A DNA stretch of 64,000 nucleotides, taken from positions 2,356,001 to 2,420,000 of the forward strand of contig CBDASI010000002.1 of NCBI GenBank assembly GCA_965199585.1, in the 5' to 3' direction. A program made the position numbers and the translations under genes. Under the pieces are notes generated by a model. That model had not been told where the DNA came from and did no database searches. It saw only the letters and a list, made by a program, of their open reading frames with translations. Position 1 is the first letter of the stretch; each line of letters opens with the position of its first letter. This DNA is from JAVVHH01 sp965199585. Its GTDB lineage: Bacteria; Pseudomonadota; Alphaproteobacteria; Acetobacterales; Acetobacteraceae. This document shows, piece after piece, positions 8,921-17,734 of this stretch.

Positions 8921-9979
8921 ATGTTGAGCCGCCGCCCCCTTCTCCTCGGTGCCGCCGCGCTGGCCGCCACCCGTCCGGCGCTGGCCGCCGATCCGCTCAA
9001 GGTCGGCTTCGTCTATGTCGGCCCGATCGGCGATTTTGGCTGGTCATATCAGCACGACCAGGGCCGCAAGCAGCTCGAAGCGGCGCTCGGCGACCGGGTG
9101 AAGACCAGCTTCGTCGAGAAAGTGCCGGAGGGTCCGGACGCCGAACGCGTGATCCGCCAGCTCGCCAGCAGCGGCCATGGGCTGATCTTCACCACCTCGT
9201 TCGGCTTCATGAACCCGGCCGAACGCGTCGCCAAGGCCTTTCCCGCCGTCAAGTTCGAGCAGGCCACCGGCTACAAGACGGCGCCCAATTTCGCCGAATA
9301 CAACGCGCGCTTCTATCAGGGTCGCGCCGTCTGCGGCGCCATGGCCGGGCACCTCTCCAAGGCGGGCGTCGCCGGTTATGTCGGCTCGATCCCGATCCCG
9401 GAGGTCGTGATGGGCATCAACGCCTTCACGCTGGCGGCGCAGAAAGTCAATCCAGCGTTCAAGACCAAGGTGATCTGGGTAAATTCCTGGTTCGACCCCG
9501 GCAAGGAGGCCGACGCCGCCAAATCGCTGCTCGACCAGGGCGCCGACATCCTCTGCCAACACACCGACAGCCCGGCCGTCATGCAGACCGCGCAGGACCG
9601 TAAGGTGTTGGCATTCGGCCAGGCCTCGAACATGCGCAATTTCGGGCCGGACGCGCAGCTCACCGCGATCATGGACGATTGGGGCCCCTACTACATCGAG
9701 CGCGCCAAGGCGGTGCTCGACGGCAGCTGGAAGACGCAGAGCGTCTGGATGGGAATGAAGGACGGCACGGTCGAGATGGCGCCGTTCGGCCCCGGCGTCA
9801 CGCCGGCGGCGGCTGCCGCTGCGGACGCCACGCGCGCCGGCATCGTCGCCGGCACGCTGGACCCGTTCGCGGGACCGATCACCGACAATAAGGGTGCCGC
9901 CCGGGTGCCCGCCGGTGCGACGGTGGTCGACGAGGCGTTGCTGAAGATGGATTGGTATGTCGCGGGCGTACAGGCGTGA
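8921..9979 (+). CDS. BMP-family periplasmic substrate-binding protein
   Basis: 352 residues. The N terminus has a signal peptide (MLSRRPLLLGAAALAATRPALA, likely cleaved at ALA-AD) with a twin Arg that could allow Tat export; there is no lipobox Cys. The body starts LKVGFVYVGPIGDFGWSYQHD, the BMP/Med nucleoside-binding fold. GGAGA lies 7 bases before the ATG. In this family the ligand is usually a purine nucleoside or base. Location next to xdhAB and a deaminase suggests purine scavenging, though ligand identity cannot be read from sequence. Confidence 0.9.
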   Translation: MLSRRPLLLGAAALAATRPALAADPLKVGFVYVGPIGDFGWSYQHDQGRKQLEAALGDRVKTSFVEKVPEGPDAERVIRQLASSGHGLIFTTSFGFMNPAERVAKAFPAVKFEQATGYKTAPNFAEYNARFYQGRAVCGAMAGHLSKAGVAGYVGSIPIPEVVMGINAFTLAAQKVNPAFKTKVIWVNSWFDPGKEADAAKSLLDQGADILCQHTDSPAVMQTAQDRKVLAFGQASNMRNFGPDAQLTAIMDDWGPYYIERAKAVLDGSWKTQSVWMGMKDGTVEMAPFGPGVTPAAAAAADATRAGIVAGTLDPFAGPITDNKGAARVPAGATVVDEALLKMDWYVAGVQA

Positions 9980-10109
9980 TGCTTAAAGTTTAGACATACG
10001 CTGCCGAAGCTGCTGGAAACCTGGACAAGCCGGTGCGAACCACCGTCGGCCGATCAGGCATGCTTCGTGCATCCATGGGAGCAATCCAGCAGATACACGA
10101 GGACCACCG

Positions 10110-10925
10110 ATGGCCTACCTGGCTCCCTCCGAGTTCGTCACCAAGATGGTCGACGCGGGTGAATCCAAGATCTTCATGTCGACCCGCGACACCGTCATCC
10201 GGTCCTACATGGCCGGCGCGATCCTCGCCTTGGCGGCCGTGTTCGCCGTCTCCATCAACGTTCAGACCGGGTATTCCATCATCGGCGCGGCTTTCTTCCC
10301 GGTCGGCTTCTGCATGCTCTACTTGCTGGGCTTCGACCTGCTGACCGGCGTGTTCGTGCTGTGCCCGCTCGCGTTGATCGACCGCCGGCCCGGCGTGACC
10401 GTCGGCGGCGTGCTGCGCAATTGGGGGCTCACCTTCCTCGGCAACTTCATGGGCGCACTGACCGTCGCGGTCATGATGTCGATCGTGTTCACCTTCGGCT
10501 TCACCACGCCCCCCGACAAAGTTGGCACCGTCATCGCCGGCATCGGCGAGGCCCGCACCTTGGGCTACGCCAGCCATGGCGCGGCCGGCATGCTGACCCT
10601 GTTCATCCGCGGCATGCTCTGCAACTGGATGGTCAGCACCGGCGTCGTCGGCGCGATGATCTCGACCACGGTCAGCGGCAAGGTGATCGCGATGTGGATG
10701 CCGATCATGGTGTTCTTCTTCATGACCTTCGAGCATTCGGTGGTGAACATGTTCCTGTTCCCCTCCGGTTTGCTGATGGGCGGGCATTTCTCGATCATGG
10801 ACTACCTGATCTGGAACGAGATCCCGACCGTGCTCGGCAACCTGGTGGGCGGCATCGCCTTCACCGGGCTGACGCTCTATTCGACCCATGTGCGCACCGC
10901 CGCCAAGCGTCTGGTAATGTCCTAG
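10110..10925 (+). CDS. Formate/nitrite transporter (FNT) family channel
   Basis: 271 residues with six predicted membrane helices and FNT landmarks: AFFPVGFCMLYLLGFDLLTG, and LFIRGMLCNWMVSTGV followed by FEHSVVNMFLFPSG (the broken helices that form the pore and carry the central His). Family members pass formate, nitrite, hydrosulfide or related monovalent acids. GAGGA precedes the ATG. The neighbouring fused phosphatase/kinase and cyanase point to nitrite or cyanate-linked nitrogen use rather than fermentation formate, but this is inference from context. Confidence 0.9.
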   Translation: MAYLAPSEFVTKMVDAGESKIFMSTRDTVIRSYMAGAILALAAVFAVSINVQTGYSIIGAAFFPVGFCMLYLLGFDLLTGVFVLCPLALIDRRPGVTVGGVLRNWGLTFLGNFMGALTVAVMMSIVFTFGFTTPPDKVGTVIAGIGEARTLGYASHGAAGMLTLFIRGMLCNWMVSTGVVGAMISTTVSGKVIAMWMPIMVFFFMTFEHSVVNMFLFPSGLLMGGHFSIMDYLIWNEIPTVLGNLVGGIAFTGLTLYSTHVRTAAKRLVMS

Positions 10926-10927
10926 CG

Positions 10928-12634
10928 CTGAAACCTCGCCTCACCGTCGCCTTCGGCCAGTGCTCCCAGCCTGGCCGCAAGGCAACGAACGACGATTTCC
11001 ACGGTCACGTCCTGCCCGAAGAGCCCGCGCTGACCCTCAAGGGGGTCGCCGTGGCGCTGGCGGACGGCATCAGTTCCAGCCGGGTCAGCGGCATCGCCAG
11101 CGGCGTCGCCGTGCGCACCGTGCTGACAGACTATTACTGCACGCCGGATGCCTGGTCGGTGCGGAACTCCGTCAACCACGTGGTCACGGCGATCAACAGC
11201 TGGCTGCATGCCGAGACCAGGAGCGGGGAGGGCGCTGAGGACCGTGACCGCGGCTACGTCTGTACGCTCGACCTCCTCGTACTGAAGGGCCGGTCGGCGC
11301 ATCTGTTCCATGTCGGCGACGGCCGGATCTGGCGGCTAGCGGGGCAGACTTTGGAGCGGCTGACCCGGGATCACCGGGTCACGGTGTCGTCGGCGCAATC
11401 CTACCTCGCCCGCGCGCTCGGTGCCGAGCCGCGGGTTGAGATCGACTACCGGCAGCTCATCATTGCGCCCGGCGACGTGTTCGTGCTGAGCACCGACGGC
11501 GTGCACGACCATCTGGCGCCGGAGCTGATCGCGGCCGCGATCGGCCCGGACCTCGACGCAGCGGCGGCCGACATCGTGGCACGCGCCCATGCCACCGGCA
11601 GCCCGGACAACCTTACCGTGCAACTCGTCCGCATCGAGGCGCTGCCGCCGGCTGGCCTCGACCACCTGCTCGACCAGGCGGCCGACCTGCCGCCCGCGCC
11701 GCTGCTCGAGCCCGGCGAGGCGCTCGACGGCTACCGTGTGATCCGCACGCTGCACGACAGCGCCCGCAGCCACCTTTATCTCGCCAGCGACCCGGCGGGC
11801 GCCGCCGTGGTGCTCAAGATCCCGTCGATCGAGCTGGCGGGCGACGCGGACTACCTGCGCCGGTTCATGATGGAGGAGTGGATCGCGCGCCGGATCGACA
11901 GCCCCTACATCGTCCGCCATCTGCCGCCGGAGACGCCGCGGACCCGGCTCTATCTGGTGCTGGAATATGTCGAGGGGCAGACGCTGGCGCAGTGGATGCG
12001 CGACAACGCCAGCCCGTCGTTGGAAAGCGTGCGCGGAATCGTCGAGCAGGTCGCGCGCGGGCTCGACGCGTTTCATCGGCGCGAGATGACGCATGGCGAT
12101 CTGCGCCCGGAAAACGTGATCATCGACGCGGGCGGCCGGGTCCGGCTGCTGGATTTCGGTTCCGCCACCGTGCCCGGCGCTGCGGAGTTGGAGGGCGGGG
12201 TGTCGGCGGGCCCGCTCGGAACGGCGCAGTATTCGGCCTTCGAGTTGCTGCTCGGCGCAGCCGCAACGCCGGCGTCCGACGTCTGCTCGCTCGGGTTAAT
12301 CACCTATCACATGCTCACGGGGCAGCTGCCGTATGGGGCGGCGCCGGCGCGGGCGCGACATGCGGCCGGGCTGCGCAAGCTGCGATATCGGTCCGCACTC
12401 CAGTCCCGGCCGACGCTGCCGCGCTGGGTGGATGGTGCGTTGCGCAAGGCGGTCCATCCATCGCCCCAACGGCGATATGAGGCGGCGGCAGACTTCGTGC
12501 AGGATCTTCGTGCGCCCAACCCGGCGCTGACGCCGGCGTCGATCCCCTTGGCCGAGCGCGACCCCGTCCTGTTCTGGAAGGCGGTCGCGCTGGCTTTGGC
12601 GGTCGTGGTCGCGGTGCTGCTGGTCGGGCGCTAG
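10928..12634 (+). CDS. Bifunctional PP2C-type phosphatase / Ser-Thr protein kinase with C-terminal membrane anchor
   Basis: About 568 residues. Residues ~1-240 are a PP2C domain with metal-binding motifs ADGISS, HVGDGRIWR, STDGVHDH and GSPDNLT. Residues ~260-540 are a protein kinase: VVLKIPS for the ATP lysine, HGDLRPENV (catalytic loop, HGD in place of HRD) and LLDFGSA. One membrane helix ends the protein (FWKAVALALAVVVAVLLVG). The pair FNT channel plus fused phosphatase-kinase is recurrent beside nitrate/nitrite genes. No ATG or GTG lies near the start: the best candidate is CTG just after the FNT stop, giving LKPRLTVAFGQCSQPG; the frame also reads through the FNT gene, so the exact start is uncertain. 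Confidence 0.88.
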   Translation: MKPRLTVAFGQCSQPGRKATNDDFHGHVLPEEPALTLKGVAVALADGISSSRVSGIASGVAVRTVLTDYYCTPDAWSVRNSVNHVVTAINSWLHAETRSGEGAEDRDRGYVCTLDLLVLKGRSAHLFHVGDGRIWRLAGQTLERLTRDHRVTVSSAQSYLARALGAEPRVEIDYRQLIIAPGDVFVLSTDGVHDHLAPELIAAAIGPDLDAAAADIVARAHATGSPDNLTVQLVRIEALPPAGLDHLLDQAADLPPAPLLEPGEALDGYRVIRTLHDSARSHLYLASDPAGAAVVLKIPSIELAGDADYLRRFMMEEWIARRIDSPYIVRHLPPETPRTRLYLVLEYVEGQTLAQWMRDNASPSLESVRGIVEQVARGLDAFHRREMTHGDLRPENVIIDAGGRVRLLDFGSATVPGAAELEGGVSAGPLGTAQYSAFELLLGAAATPASDVCSLGLITYHMLTGQLPYGAAPARARHAAGLRKLRYRSALQSRPTLPRWVDGALRKAVHPSPQRRYEAAADFVQDLRAPNPALTPASIPLAERDPVLFWKAVALALAVVVAVLLVGR

Positions 12635-12643
12635 AGCAACATC

Positions 12644-12668
12644 CGATCGAACCGAGTCGGTTCGATCG
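12644..12668. repeat. Perfect 12-bp palindromic hairpin (CGATCGAACCGA arms)
   Basis: CGATCGAACCGA, one G, then its exact complement. It lies just after the kinase stop in the gap between convergent genes and may act as a terminator, though no T-run follows. Confidence 0.7.
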
Positions 12669-12694
12669 AAACAGGTTGTCCTATTCACTGATGT

Positions 12695-12738
12695 CTAGAG
12701 CACTACTTCCGAGCCGGTTGACTCGGAAAGTGCTCTAG
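12695..12738. repeat. Intergenic palindromic repeat, copy 1
   Basis: CTAGAGCACT, a 2-base bulge and TTCCGAG pair with CTCGGAAAGTGCTCTAG across an 8-base loop. It overlaps the last codons of cynS, between convergent genes. A related palindrome lies at 34039-34060, also followed by CTAGAGC-like sequence, so this looks like a dispersed REP-type element doubling as a bidirectional terminator. Confidence 0.65.
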
Positions 12739-13184
12739 TAGGTCTTGTAGGCCAGGAACTTGCCGCTCATGCCGATCTTGACCCGGTCGCCCTTCTGGTC
12801 CGGCTGCCGCTCGAGCGACATGTCGAAGTCGATCGCGCTCATGATGCCGTCGCCGAATTCCTCGTGGATCAGCTCCTTCCAAGTGGTCCCATAAACGGAA
12901 ATCAACTCGTAGAAGCGGTAGATTAGCGGGTCCGTCGGCACCTGCGTCGGCAAGGAGCCGCGATACGGCGGCTCCTGCAGCAGTTCCACCTCGTCATGGG
13001 TGAGGTCGAACATGATTCCGGCCTTTTCCGCCATCTCGGCGGTCATGCTCATCTGCCCGAGGCAGGCCGCCGTCGTCCATACCGGCGCGGCACCGAGCTT
13101 GCTGGCGACCTCGGTCCAGGTCCAGCCTCGCTTCCGCTTGGACGCCTTGATTTTGAGGCCGAGCGCAGTCTTTTCGTCGTTCAT
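12735..13184 (-). CDS. cynS: Cyanate hydratase (cyanase)
   Basis: 149 residues, close to the 156 of E. coli CynS. It converts cyanate plus bicarbonate to ammonia and CO2. The N-terminal helical, POU-like domain is followed by the conserved C-terminal dimer domain, PLIYRFYELISVYGTTWKEL and DGIMSAIDFDM. Active-site residues R90, E93 and S116 correspond to E. coli R96, E99 and S122 with a constant offset of 6. GAGGAG precedes the ATG. There is no CynR-type regulator or cyanate permease alongside; the convergent FNT channel may supply the substrate. Confidence 0.96.
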   Translation of the reverse strand: MNDEKTALGLKIKASKRKRGWTWTEVASKLGAAPVWTTAACLGQMSMTAEMAEKAGIMFDLTHDEVELLQEPPYRGSLPTQVPTDPLIYRFYELISVYGTTWKELIHEEFGDGIMSAIDFDMSLERQPDQKGDRVKIGMSGKFLAYKTY

Positions 13185-13370
13185 CGTGTCGAACTCCTCG
13201 TTGCCATGCAGCTGTTATAGCAAGACCCATACCGGCGTCGGCGACGCTATGCGCGTCTCGAGTGCCACACCTGCTCGCGTCAGGCAGCGCAGCCTCACAA
13301 GGATGTTGCACTGCAGCATAATAGTGCCCATTGTCTGGAAGCTAATTCGCGATGATTTAAGGAGAGGCCC

Positions 13371-13793
13371 ATGCGACCGGACGTCGTCAAAGGCAACGTA
13401 TTCGTCGCCAACCTGCCACTTGGCTTTACCGACGAGCAATTAGCCGAGCTGTTTGACCCGTATGGCATCGTCTTGCGCGCCTATCTCGCGCGCGATCCGG
13501 AGACGGGGCAGACCCAGGGGCACGGCCTGGTTGAGCTGGCCCCCGAGAAGGTCGTCGATGCCGCGATCGAGGGTGTGACGGCCGAGCGTCCAGGCGGACG
13601 CCGGGTCGACGTTCGTCGTGCGGACGATTCGATGTGCATCGTGGCCAAGCGTCCGGCGCCGAAGCCGCGCCCGGCGCGCGAGAGCGGTCCGTGGGTCGAG
13701 ACCCGCAGCCTAAGCCGGGCGCCGCGCGAGGCTCAGGTGGTGAGCAGCGACCGCGCCCGAAGCTGGAGTAGCACGCGCCTCACGTTGCGCTAG
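13371..13793 (+). CDS. RRM-domain RNA-binding protein
   Basis: 140 residues with one RNA recognition motif at ~8-88: RNP2 is VFVANL and RNP1 is the GHGLVEL region, in which the usual aromatic residues are replaced. The C-terminal 50 residues are Arg/Pro/Ser-rich and probably disordered. GGAGAG precedes the ATG. Small single-RRM proteins of this sort occur in cyanobacteria and proteobacteria, often cold- or stress-linked; no target can be assigned. The 3' end overlaps the convergent binding-protein gene by 14 bases. Confidence 0.8.
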   Translation: MRPDVVKGNVFVANLPLGFTDEQLAELFDPYGIVLRAYLARDPETGQTQGHGLVELAPEKVVDAAIEGVTAERPGGRRVDVRRADDSMCIVAKRPAPKPRPARESGPWVETRSLSRAPREAQVVSSDRARSWSSTRLTLR

Positions 13794-14475
13794 GCTGAAT
13801 GGGCTCAAGGCCGCATCGTTCATAAAGCGGTGCGCGCCCCGAGTCCGACAAAGCGGCGATCAAGGATTCGCCTACCGCCATGTTGGGCGTATTGCTGAAC
13901 AGGCCCGCGGAGAAGACGGTGTCGCCGCCGAGGTCGGATGGTATGCGGCCGACGATCTCGACACCGTCGACCACCATGAGTTCGCTGACCTGTTGGATCG
14001 CTAGTTCGACCGCGCCGGACGCGACGAGTGACGCGGTGAAGCCCGATGACAGGATGGTCGCCTTGGCGCGGATCTCCTCGGCGAGTCCAAGCCGCTCCAG
14101 AAGTCCGGCCATGTAGATCCCGCTCGCCCCCGCCTGAGACATCGCCAGGCTCGCCGATCGGCGTAGCGTGGCGATGAACGCGTCGGCGTTGCCGATATCC
14201 GGATGCGGCGTGCCAGCCTTGACGGCAATGCCGATGAAAGAGCGGGCAAGGTCGGTGCGCCCGACCAGCACGCTGTCTCGGGCTAATTCGTCGATCCCGT
14301 CGGCGGTGAGGATCGCGACATCGCCGCGCTCACCGGCACGGATGCGCTCCAGCAGCCGCACCGTCGGCATGAACTCCGCCGCAAGCCTGATGCCGTGCGC
14401 CGCCTCGAACTCCGGGCCGAACGCCTGCAACGGCCCTTGAACGCCCATGGTCGCCAGGACCCGCAACTCACCCAT
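13780..14475 (-). CDS. Substrate-binding domain protein, ModA-like, without signal peptide
   Basis: 231 residues with the periplasmic-binding-protein type II pattern of molybdate-binding ModA relatives: LRVLATMGVQGPLQAFGPEF at the start, GERGDVAILTADGIDEL, then SQAGASGIYMAGLLERLGL and VASGAVELAIQQVSEL. No export signal precedes the first beta strand, so it may act in the cytoplasm as a ligand sensor or be a start mis-call. It ends 25 bases from the nupC remnant. No ModB/ModC partners are nearby. Confidence 0.75.
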   Translation of the reverse strand: MGELRVLATMGVQGPLQAFGPEFEAAHGIRLAAEFMPTVRLLERIRAGERGDVAILTADGIDELARDSVLVGRTDLARSFIGIAVKAGTPHPDIGNADAFIATLRRSASLAMSQAGASGIYMAGLLERLGLAEEIRAKATILSSGFTASLVASGAVELAIQQVSELMVVDGVEIVGRIPSDLGGDTVFSAGLFSNTPNMAVGESLIAALSDSGRAPLYERCGLEPIQPSAT

Positions 14476-14499
14476 CAGTCAAGCCCATACCCAGTGGTT

Positions 14500-14757
14500 T
14501 CAGGGCGAGAGCAATCCCGCCAATGCGCCGCTGAGGCAAGTGGCGATCGTTCCCGACACCAACGACCGCGCGCCCAGCGCTGCGATCTCCGCCCGCCGCT
14601 CCGGCACCATAGCCACCAGCCCGCCGACCAGGATGCCAAGGCTGCCGAGATTGGCGAAGCCGCACAGCGCATAGGTCATGATCAGCCGCGCGTGCGGATC
14701 GAGCCCGGCCCCGCCATCGCCCGCCAGGGACAAGTAGGCGACGAATTCGTTGAGGAT
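14500..14757 (-). pseudogene. NupC-type concentrative nucleoside transporter, C-terminal part (gene split by element 1)
   Basis: Reading from the att core, the frame gives ILNEFVAYLSLAG, then YALCGFANLGSLGILVGGL and a stop at 14500, which is the classic C-terminal end of CNT/NupC carriers. It lacks a start and the first ~325 residues. These are at 29568-30552 on the same strand, ending ATKTILN before diverging. Joining the halves at the shared ILN codons restores a ~410-residue CNT protein, the expected length. Confidence 0.92.
14748..14757 (+). other. att core, left end of element 1
   Basis: CGTTGAGGAT is shared exactly with 29568-29577. The bases to its left continue the nupC C-terminal coding sequence and the bases to its right do not. 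This defines the left junction 41 bp from the serine recombinase ATG. Confidence 0.85.
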
Positions 14758-14797
14758 TGAGTTGGCTAGTGGCGGCGCATTCGATTATCCCTTACTG

Positions 14798-16468
14798 ATG
14801 ACCTCTGCCTACTCGTATCTACGATTTTCGTCGCCCGGACAAGCGTCCAATGATTCCGTGCGCCGACAGTTGGAGCTACGCGATAAGTGGCTTGCGTCTA
14901 ATGCACACCTTGGGCTCGTGCTGGTCGAGGACATGCGGGACCTCGGCGTCTCGGCGTTCCGGGGAGCTAACCGGCACAAGGGCGCGCTCGCAGCATTCCT
15001 GGCGCTGGTCGAGGCGGGCAAGATTGCACGTGGGAGCTACTTGCTGATCGAAAACCTCGACAGGCTTAGCCGAGAGGCGATTGTTCCCGCCACCCACCTG
15101 CTGCTCGGCATCCTGATCGCCGGGATCGTGGTGGTCACCGTTGCGGACAACCACATCTATCGATTTGAGGAAGGGCAACCAAGCGATAGCCTGTTCCTTT
15201 TGGTGATGCAGTCGGTCGTGATCCTGGCACGAGCGGCAAGCGAGAGCGCACGCAAAAGCCAGATCGGCACTGCTAATTGGTCCGAGAAGCGCGCCAACAT
15301 CGCTGATCACATGCTCACGCGAACGTGTCCGCATTGGCTCGAACCCGATCCGGACTGGCCCAATGCAGCTTACAAATTCCGGGTCGTCTCGCGCCATGCG
15401 TTGACAATCCTGAAGATTTTTGAGTTGTGCGCGCGGGGTTATGGCGCGACGACGATCACGACCTACTTGGTCGATAACAATATCGAGCCCTTTTCGTTTG
15501 GACGGCGAAAAGATGGCGGGAGGTGGAACGATGCCCACGTCCGAGACGTGCTGCACGATAGGGCGGTTATCGGTGAATTAGCGCTCGGCACACGCGACAG
15601 CAACGGCAAGAGGGTGCTGACTGGCGAGATTGATCGCACGAGTTATGCCCCGGCAATCCCACTCGTGTTGTGGGAACGAGCGCAGGTCCAGCTACAAATC
15701 AGGAAAGACCTCGCACCGATCCGCGCCAAGCGGCACGTCAACCTTTTCGCCGGATTCAGTCGTTGCGCCCACTGTGAGGGGTCGATGGTTCGCCATGGTG
15801 GCGCAACTGTCGCGCTACGCTGTCGCAAACGATACGCGGACCATTCTTGCAAGAAGGGCCGCGCCTATAAAATGGGCGATCTCGAATGGGTCGTCCCGCA
15901 GATCGCCGCCGCGTACGTCCGCCCGCGTCCAGATCAACCAGACGATACCAGCGCCGAGAAGCTGGCGAAATTACGCGTGGCGATCGACGCCGAGCAGCGT
16001 GGCCTCGATGCGCTACTCGATGCATTCGCGACGCCGGACGCCGACGATCTGCGAGCGATCCAGCGCCGCAAGGATCGGTTGGAAGTCCTACGATCCCAAT
16101 TAAAAAGCCTCGAACATCATCAAGTCAAACAGCGCGTTGTGTCGATGGACGATGTCGCCGAGATCGTCACACACGTGTTCCGGGCAGCACTTAGCGGCGA
16201 TCCCGATGCTCGCGTAAAGCTGGCAAGCGGCCTGCGGCAATGGGTTCTGGGTATGCGATGCTATTGGGACGGCGAGGTCGTCGTCGCGATGGCTAACGAC
16301 GTGCGATTCGGTGTACGTGGTGACCAGGTCGCGTGGATGCATGGCCCGGTTCAGGGGACTGTGATCTCGGATGACGCACTCCCGCAATGGAAGTTGTCCA
16401 TCGACGGTATCCAAGGACGAATTCGAGCCGTCGATGAACAGATCAAAACGAAAGCCAGGGTCGGCTGA
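14798..16468 (+). CDS. Large serine recombinase (integrase of element 1)
   Basis: 556 residues with the large serine integrase architecture. The resolvase-like catalytic domain starts YSYLRFSSPGQASNDSVRRQ, with the nucleophilic Ser in RFSS, and ENLDRLSRE follows at ~90. The Recombinase domain spans ~170-290. A zinc ribbon at ~320-370 has CAHC and a later CRKRY...C pattern. A C-terminal coiled-coil-prone region follows. The ATG chosen gives the conserved N terminus; a TTG at 14750 lies inside the att core and is unlikely. It would catalyse directional attP x attB recombination into the nupC-like gene; no recombination directionality factor can be named with certainty. Confidence 0.93.
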   Translation: MTSAYSYLRFSSPGQASNDSVRRQLELRDKWLASNAHLGLVLVEDMRDLGVSAFRGANRHKGALAAFLALVEAGKIARGSYLLIENLDRLSREAIVPATHLLLGILIAGIVVVTVADNHIYRFEEGQPSDSLFLLVMQSVVILARAASESARKSQIGTANWSEKRANIADHMLTRTCPHWLEPDPDWPNAAYKFRVVSRHALTILKIFELCARGYGATTITTYLVDNNIEPFSFGRRKDGGRWNDAHVRDVLHDRAVIGELALGTRDSNGKRVLTGEIDRTSYAPAIPLVLWERAQVQLQIRKDLAPIRAKRHVNLFAGFSRCAHCEGSMVRHGGATVALRCRKRYADHSCKKGRAYKMGDLEWVVPQIAAAYVRPRPDQPDDTSAEKLAKLRVAIDAEQRGLDALLDAFATPDADDLRAIQRRKDRLEVLRSQLKSLEHHQVKQRVVSMDDVAEIVTHVFRAALSGDPDARVKLASGLRQWVLGMRCYWDGEVVVAMANDVRFGVRGDQVAWMHGPVQGTVISDDALPQWKLSIDGIQGRIRAVDEQIKTKARVG

Positions 16469-16724
16469 CTTTCCGAAGAACGGTCGAATGCCGCTCTCAG
16501 TAGGCGTCACAACCGCCCTGTATTGCCGATCAGTATGCCTCGCGCTCACCGAACTTTCTGGTTTGGGCGAAGGCGATGGCTTCCTTCGATGGAATGTAAA
16601 TGCGACCGCTGAATAGGTAGCATCGATCAATCTTTCTTTGCCATCGTGTTTCCTAAATCAACAGATTCGAACTGGAGCAAATAACGCCGCTAAATAGACT
16701 TGAAATCAGTATAGGACTAAGCCC

Positions 16725-16940
16725 GTGAATCCAAACTTACTGGATAGAAGTCAGGCCGCAAATTATTTGGGCATTTCATTACAAATGCTCCGCAAGTTGT
16801 CTTTGACTGGTGCCAACGGTGGCCCACCCCTGGTGCGGATCGGCTATCGCACTGTTCGATACCAACGTCAGCAGCTTGATGAATGGCTCCGCCAGCGCGG
16901 CGCTGAGCCAGCGCTGTTCGAGTTCGAGGCCAGCAAGTGA
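16725..16940 (+). CDS. AlpA/excisionase-like HTH protein
   Basis: 71 residues starting at GTG: LLDRSQAANYLGISLQMLRKLSLTG, then a wing PLVRIGYRTVRYQRQQLDEWL. This is the winged-helix layout of the AlpA/Xis (MerR-like HTH_17) family. It sits 256 bases downstream of the recombinase and could serve as excision factor or transcription regulator. Its stop overlaps the next start (TGATG). Confidence 0.8.
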   Translation: MNPNLLDRSQAANYLGISLQMLRKLSLTGANGGPPLVRIGYRTVRYQRQQLDEWLRQRGAEPALFEFEASK

Positions 16941-17167
16941 TGCGGTGGGCCGAGATCATCGATGAAGCCGAGCCGGTCGCCTCCATAGCACCGGAAAAGC
17001 CGAGCGCGCCGAAGTCACCGGCCAGCGGCGGCATCAAGCCGTTGACGCCAAAGCAAGCGCGAGCCCGGTCTGACCGGCTAGCCAAAGCCAGTGCAAAGGT
17101 TACCGATACGGCTGCCGCGAACGCCGCTCGTATGGCCGCTGCCCGGCGGCAGCAAAACTCGATCTAA
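16940..17167 (+). CDS. Small hypothetical protein, Ala/Lys/Arg-rich
   Basis: 75 residues, start overlapping the HTH gene stop. MRWAEIIDEAEPVASIAP is followed by a Pro/Ser linker and a basic helix (ARARSDRLAKASAK, ARMAAARRQQ). No family recognised. The tight coupling to the AlpA-like gene suggests a joint role, perhaps DNA binding. Confidence 0.5.
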   Translation: MRWAEIIDEAEPVASIAPEKPSAPKSPASGGIKPLTPKQARARSDRLAKASAKVTDTAAANAARMAAARRQQNSI

Positions 17168-17236
17168 AAAGACGACCAAACAAAAAGAGCGGCGGTCCCC
17201 GCCAAAAGACCAGCCGCCCAAGATGAGTAAGAAATC

Positions 17237-17728
17237 GTGCCCGACGACAATATTGATAGCCCAAATTGGAAAGAAGTCCCTAATTGTTCATTCCTCGAAG
17301 CCGACCTATTTAGCGGCGAGATCAGGAACTCGAAGACCCTTCAGCCTTTGAAACCTCGCCTGGTCAAGAGTTCTTCGCGTTACTACTACCGAGTGAAGCT
17401 CTCCGGTGGTGTCAGCGTCGCGGTTCAGCGGCTCGTCATGTCGGCTCACCTGCAACGCGAGTTGCTGCCGCACGAGCAGGTGAGACACCGCGACGGGAAT
17501 CCGACCCGCAATGCGCTCGCGAACCTCGAACTCGGGACAGCCCGCCAGAACGCCGCCGACAAATACGCGGCCAACACGGCAGGCCGGAAGTTGCGGAACT
17601 CCATGGTGTGGGAGATCAGGGCGCTGGGTCGCTGCGCCACCGTGCGGGTGATCGCCGAGCGCTACAGCATCAGCCGTGCCCACGTGCGAGCGATCCTGTC
17701 GAAACGACGTTGGAACGGGTTGCGGTAG
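17237..17728 (+). CDS. HNH endonuclease with C-terminal HTH
   Basis: 163 residues from GTG. Residues ~50-100 carry an HNH_3-type core: VAVQRLVMSAHL, then LPHEQVRHRDGNPTRNALANLEL (H, H and N metal/catalytic positions). The last ~45 residues (AVRVIAERYSISRAHVRAILSK-like) form a helix-turn-helix of the kind in homing/phage HNH enzymes. It may nick phage or element DNA. It lies 6 bases upstream of the candidate replication initiator. Confidence 0.82.
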   Translation: MPDDNIDSPNWKEVPNCSFLEADLFSGEIRNSKTLQPLKPRLVKSSSRYYYRVKLSGGVSVAVQRLVMSAHLQRELLPHEQVRHRDGNPTRNALANLELGTARQNAADKYAANTAGRKLRNSMVWEIRALGRCATVRVIAERYSISRAHVRAILSKRRWNGLR

Positions 17729-17734
17729 CCCGCC

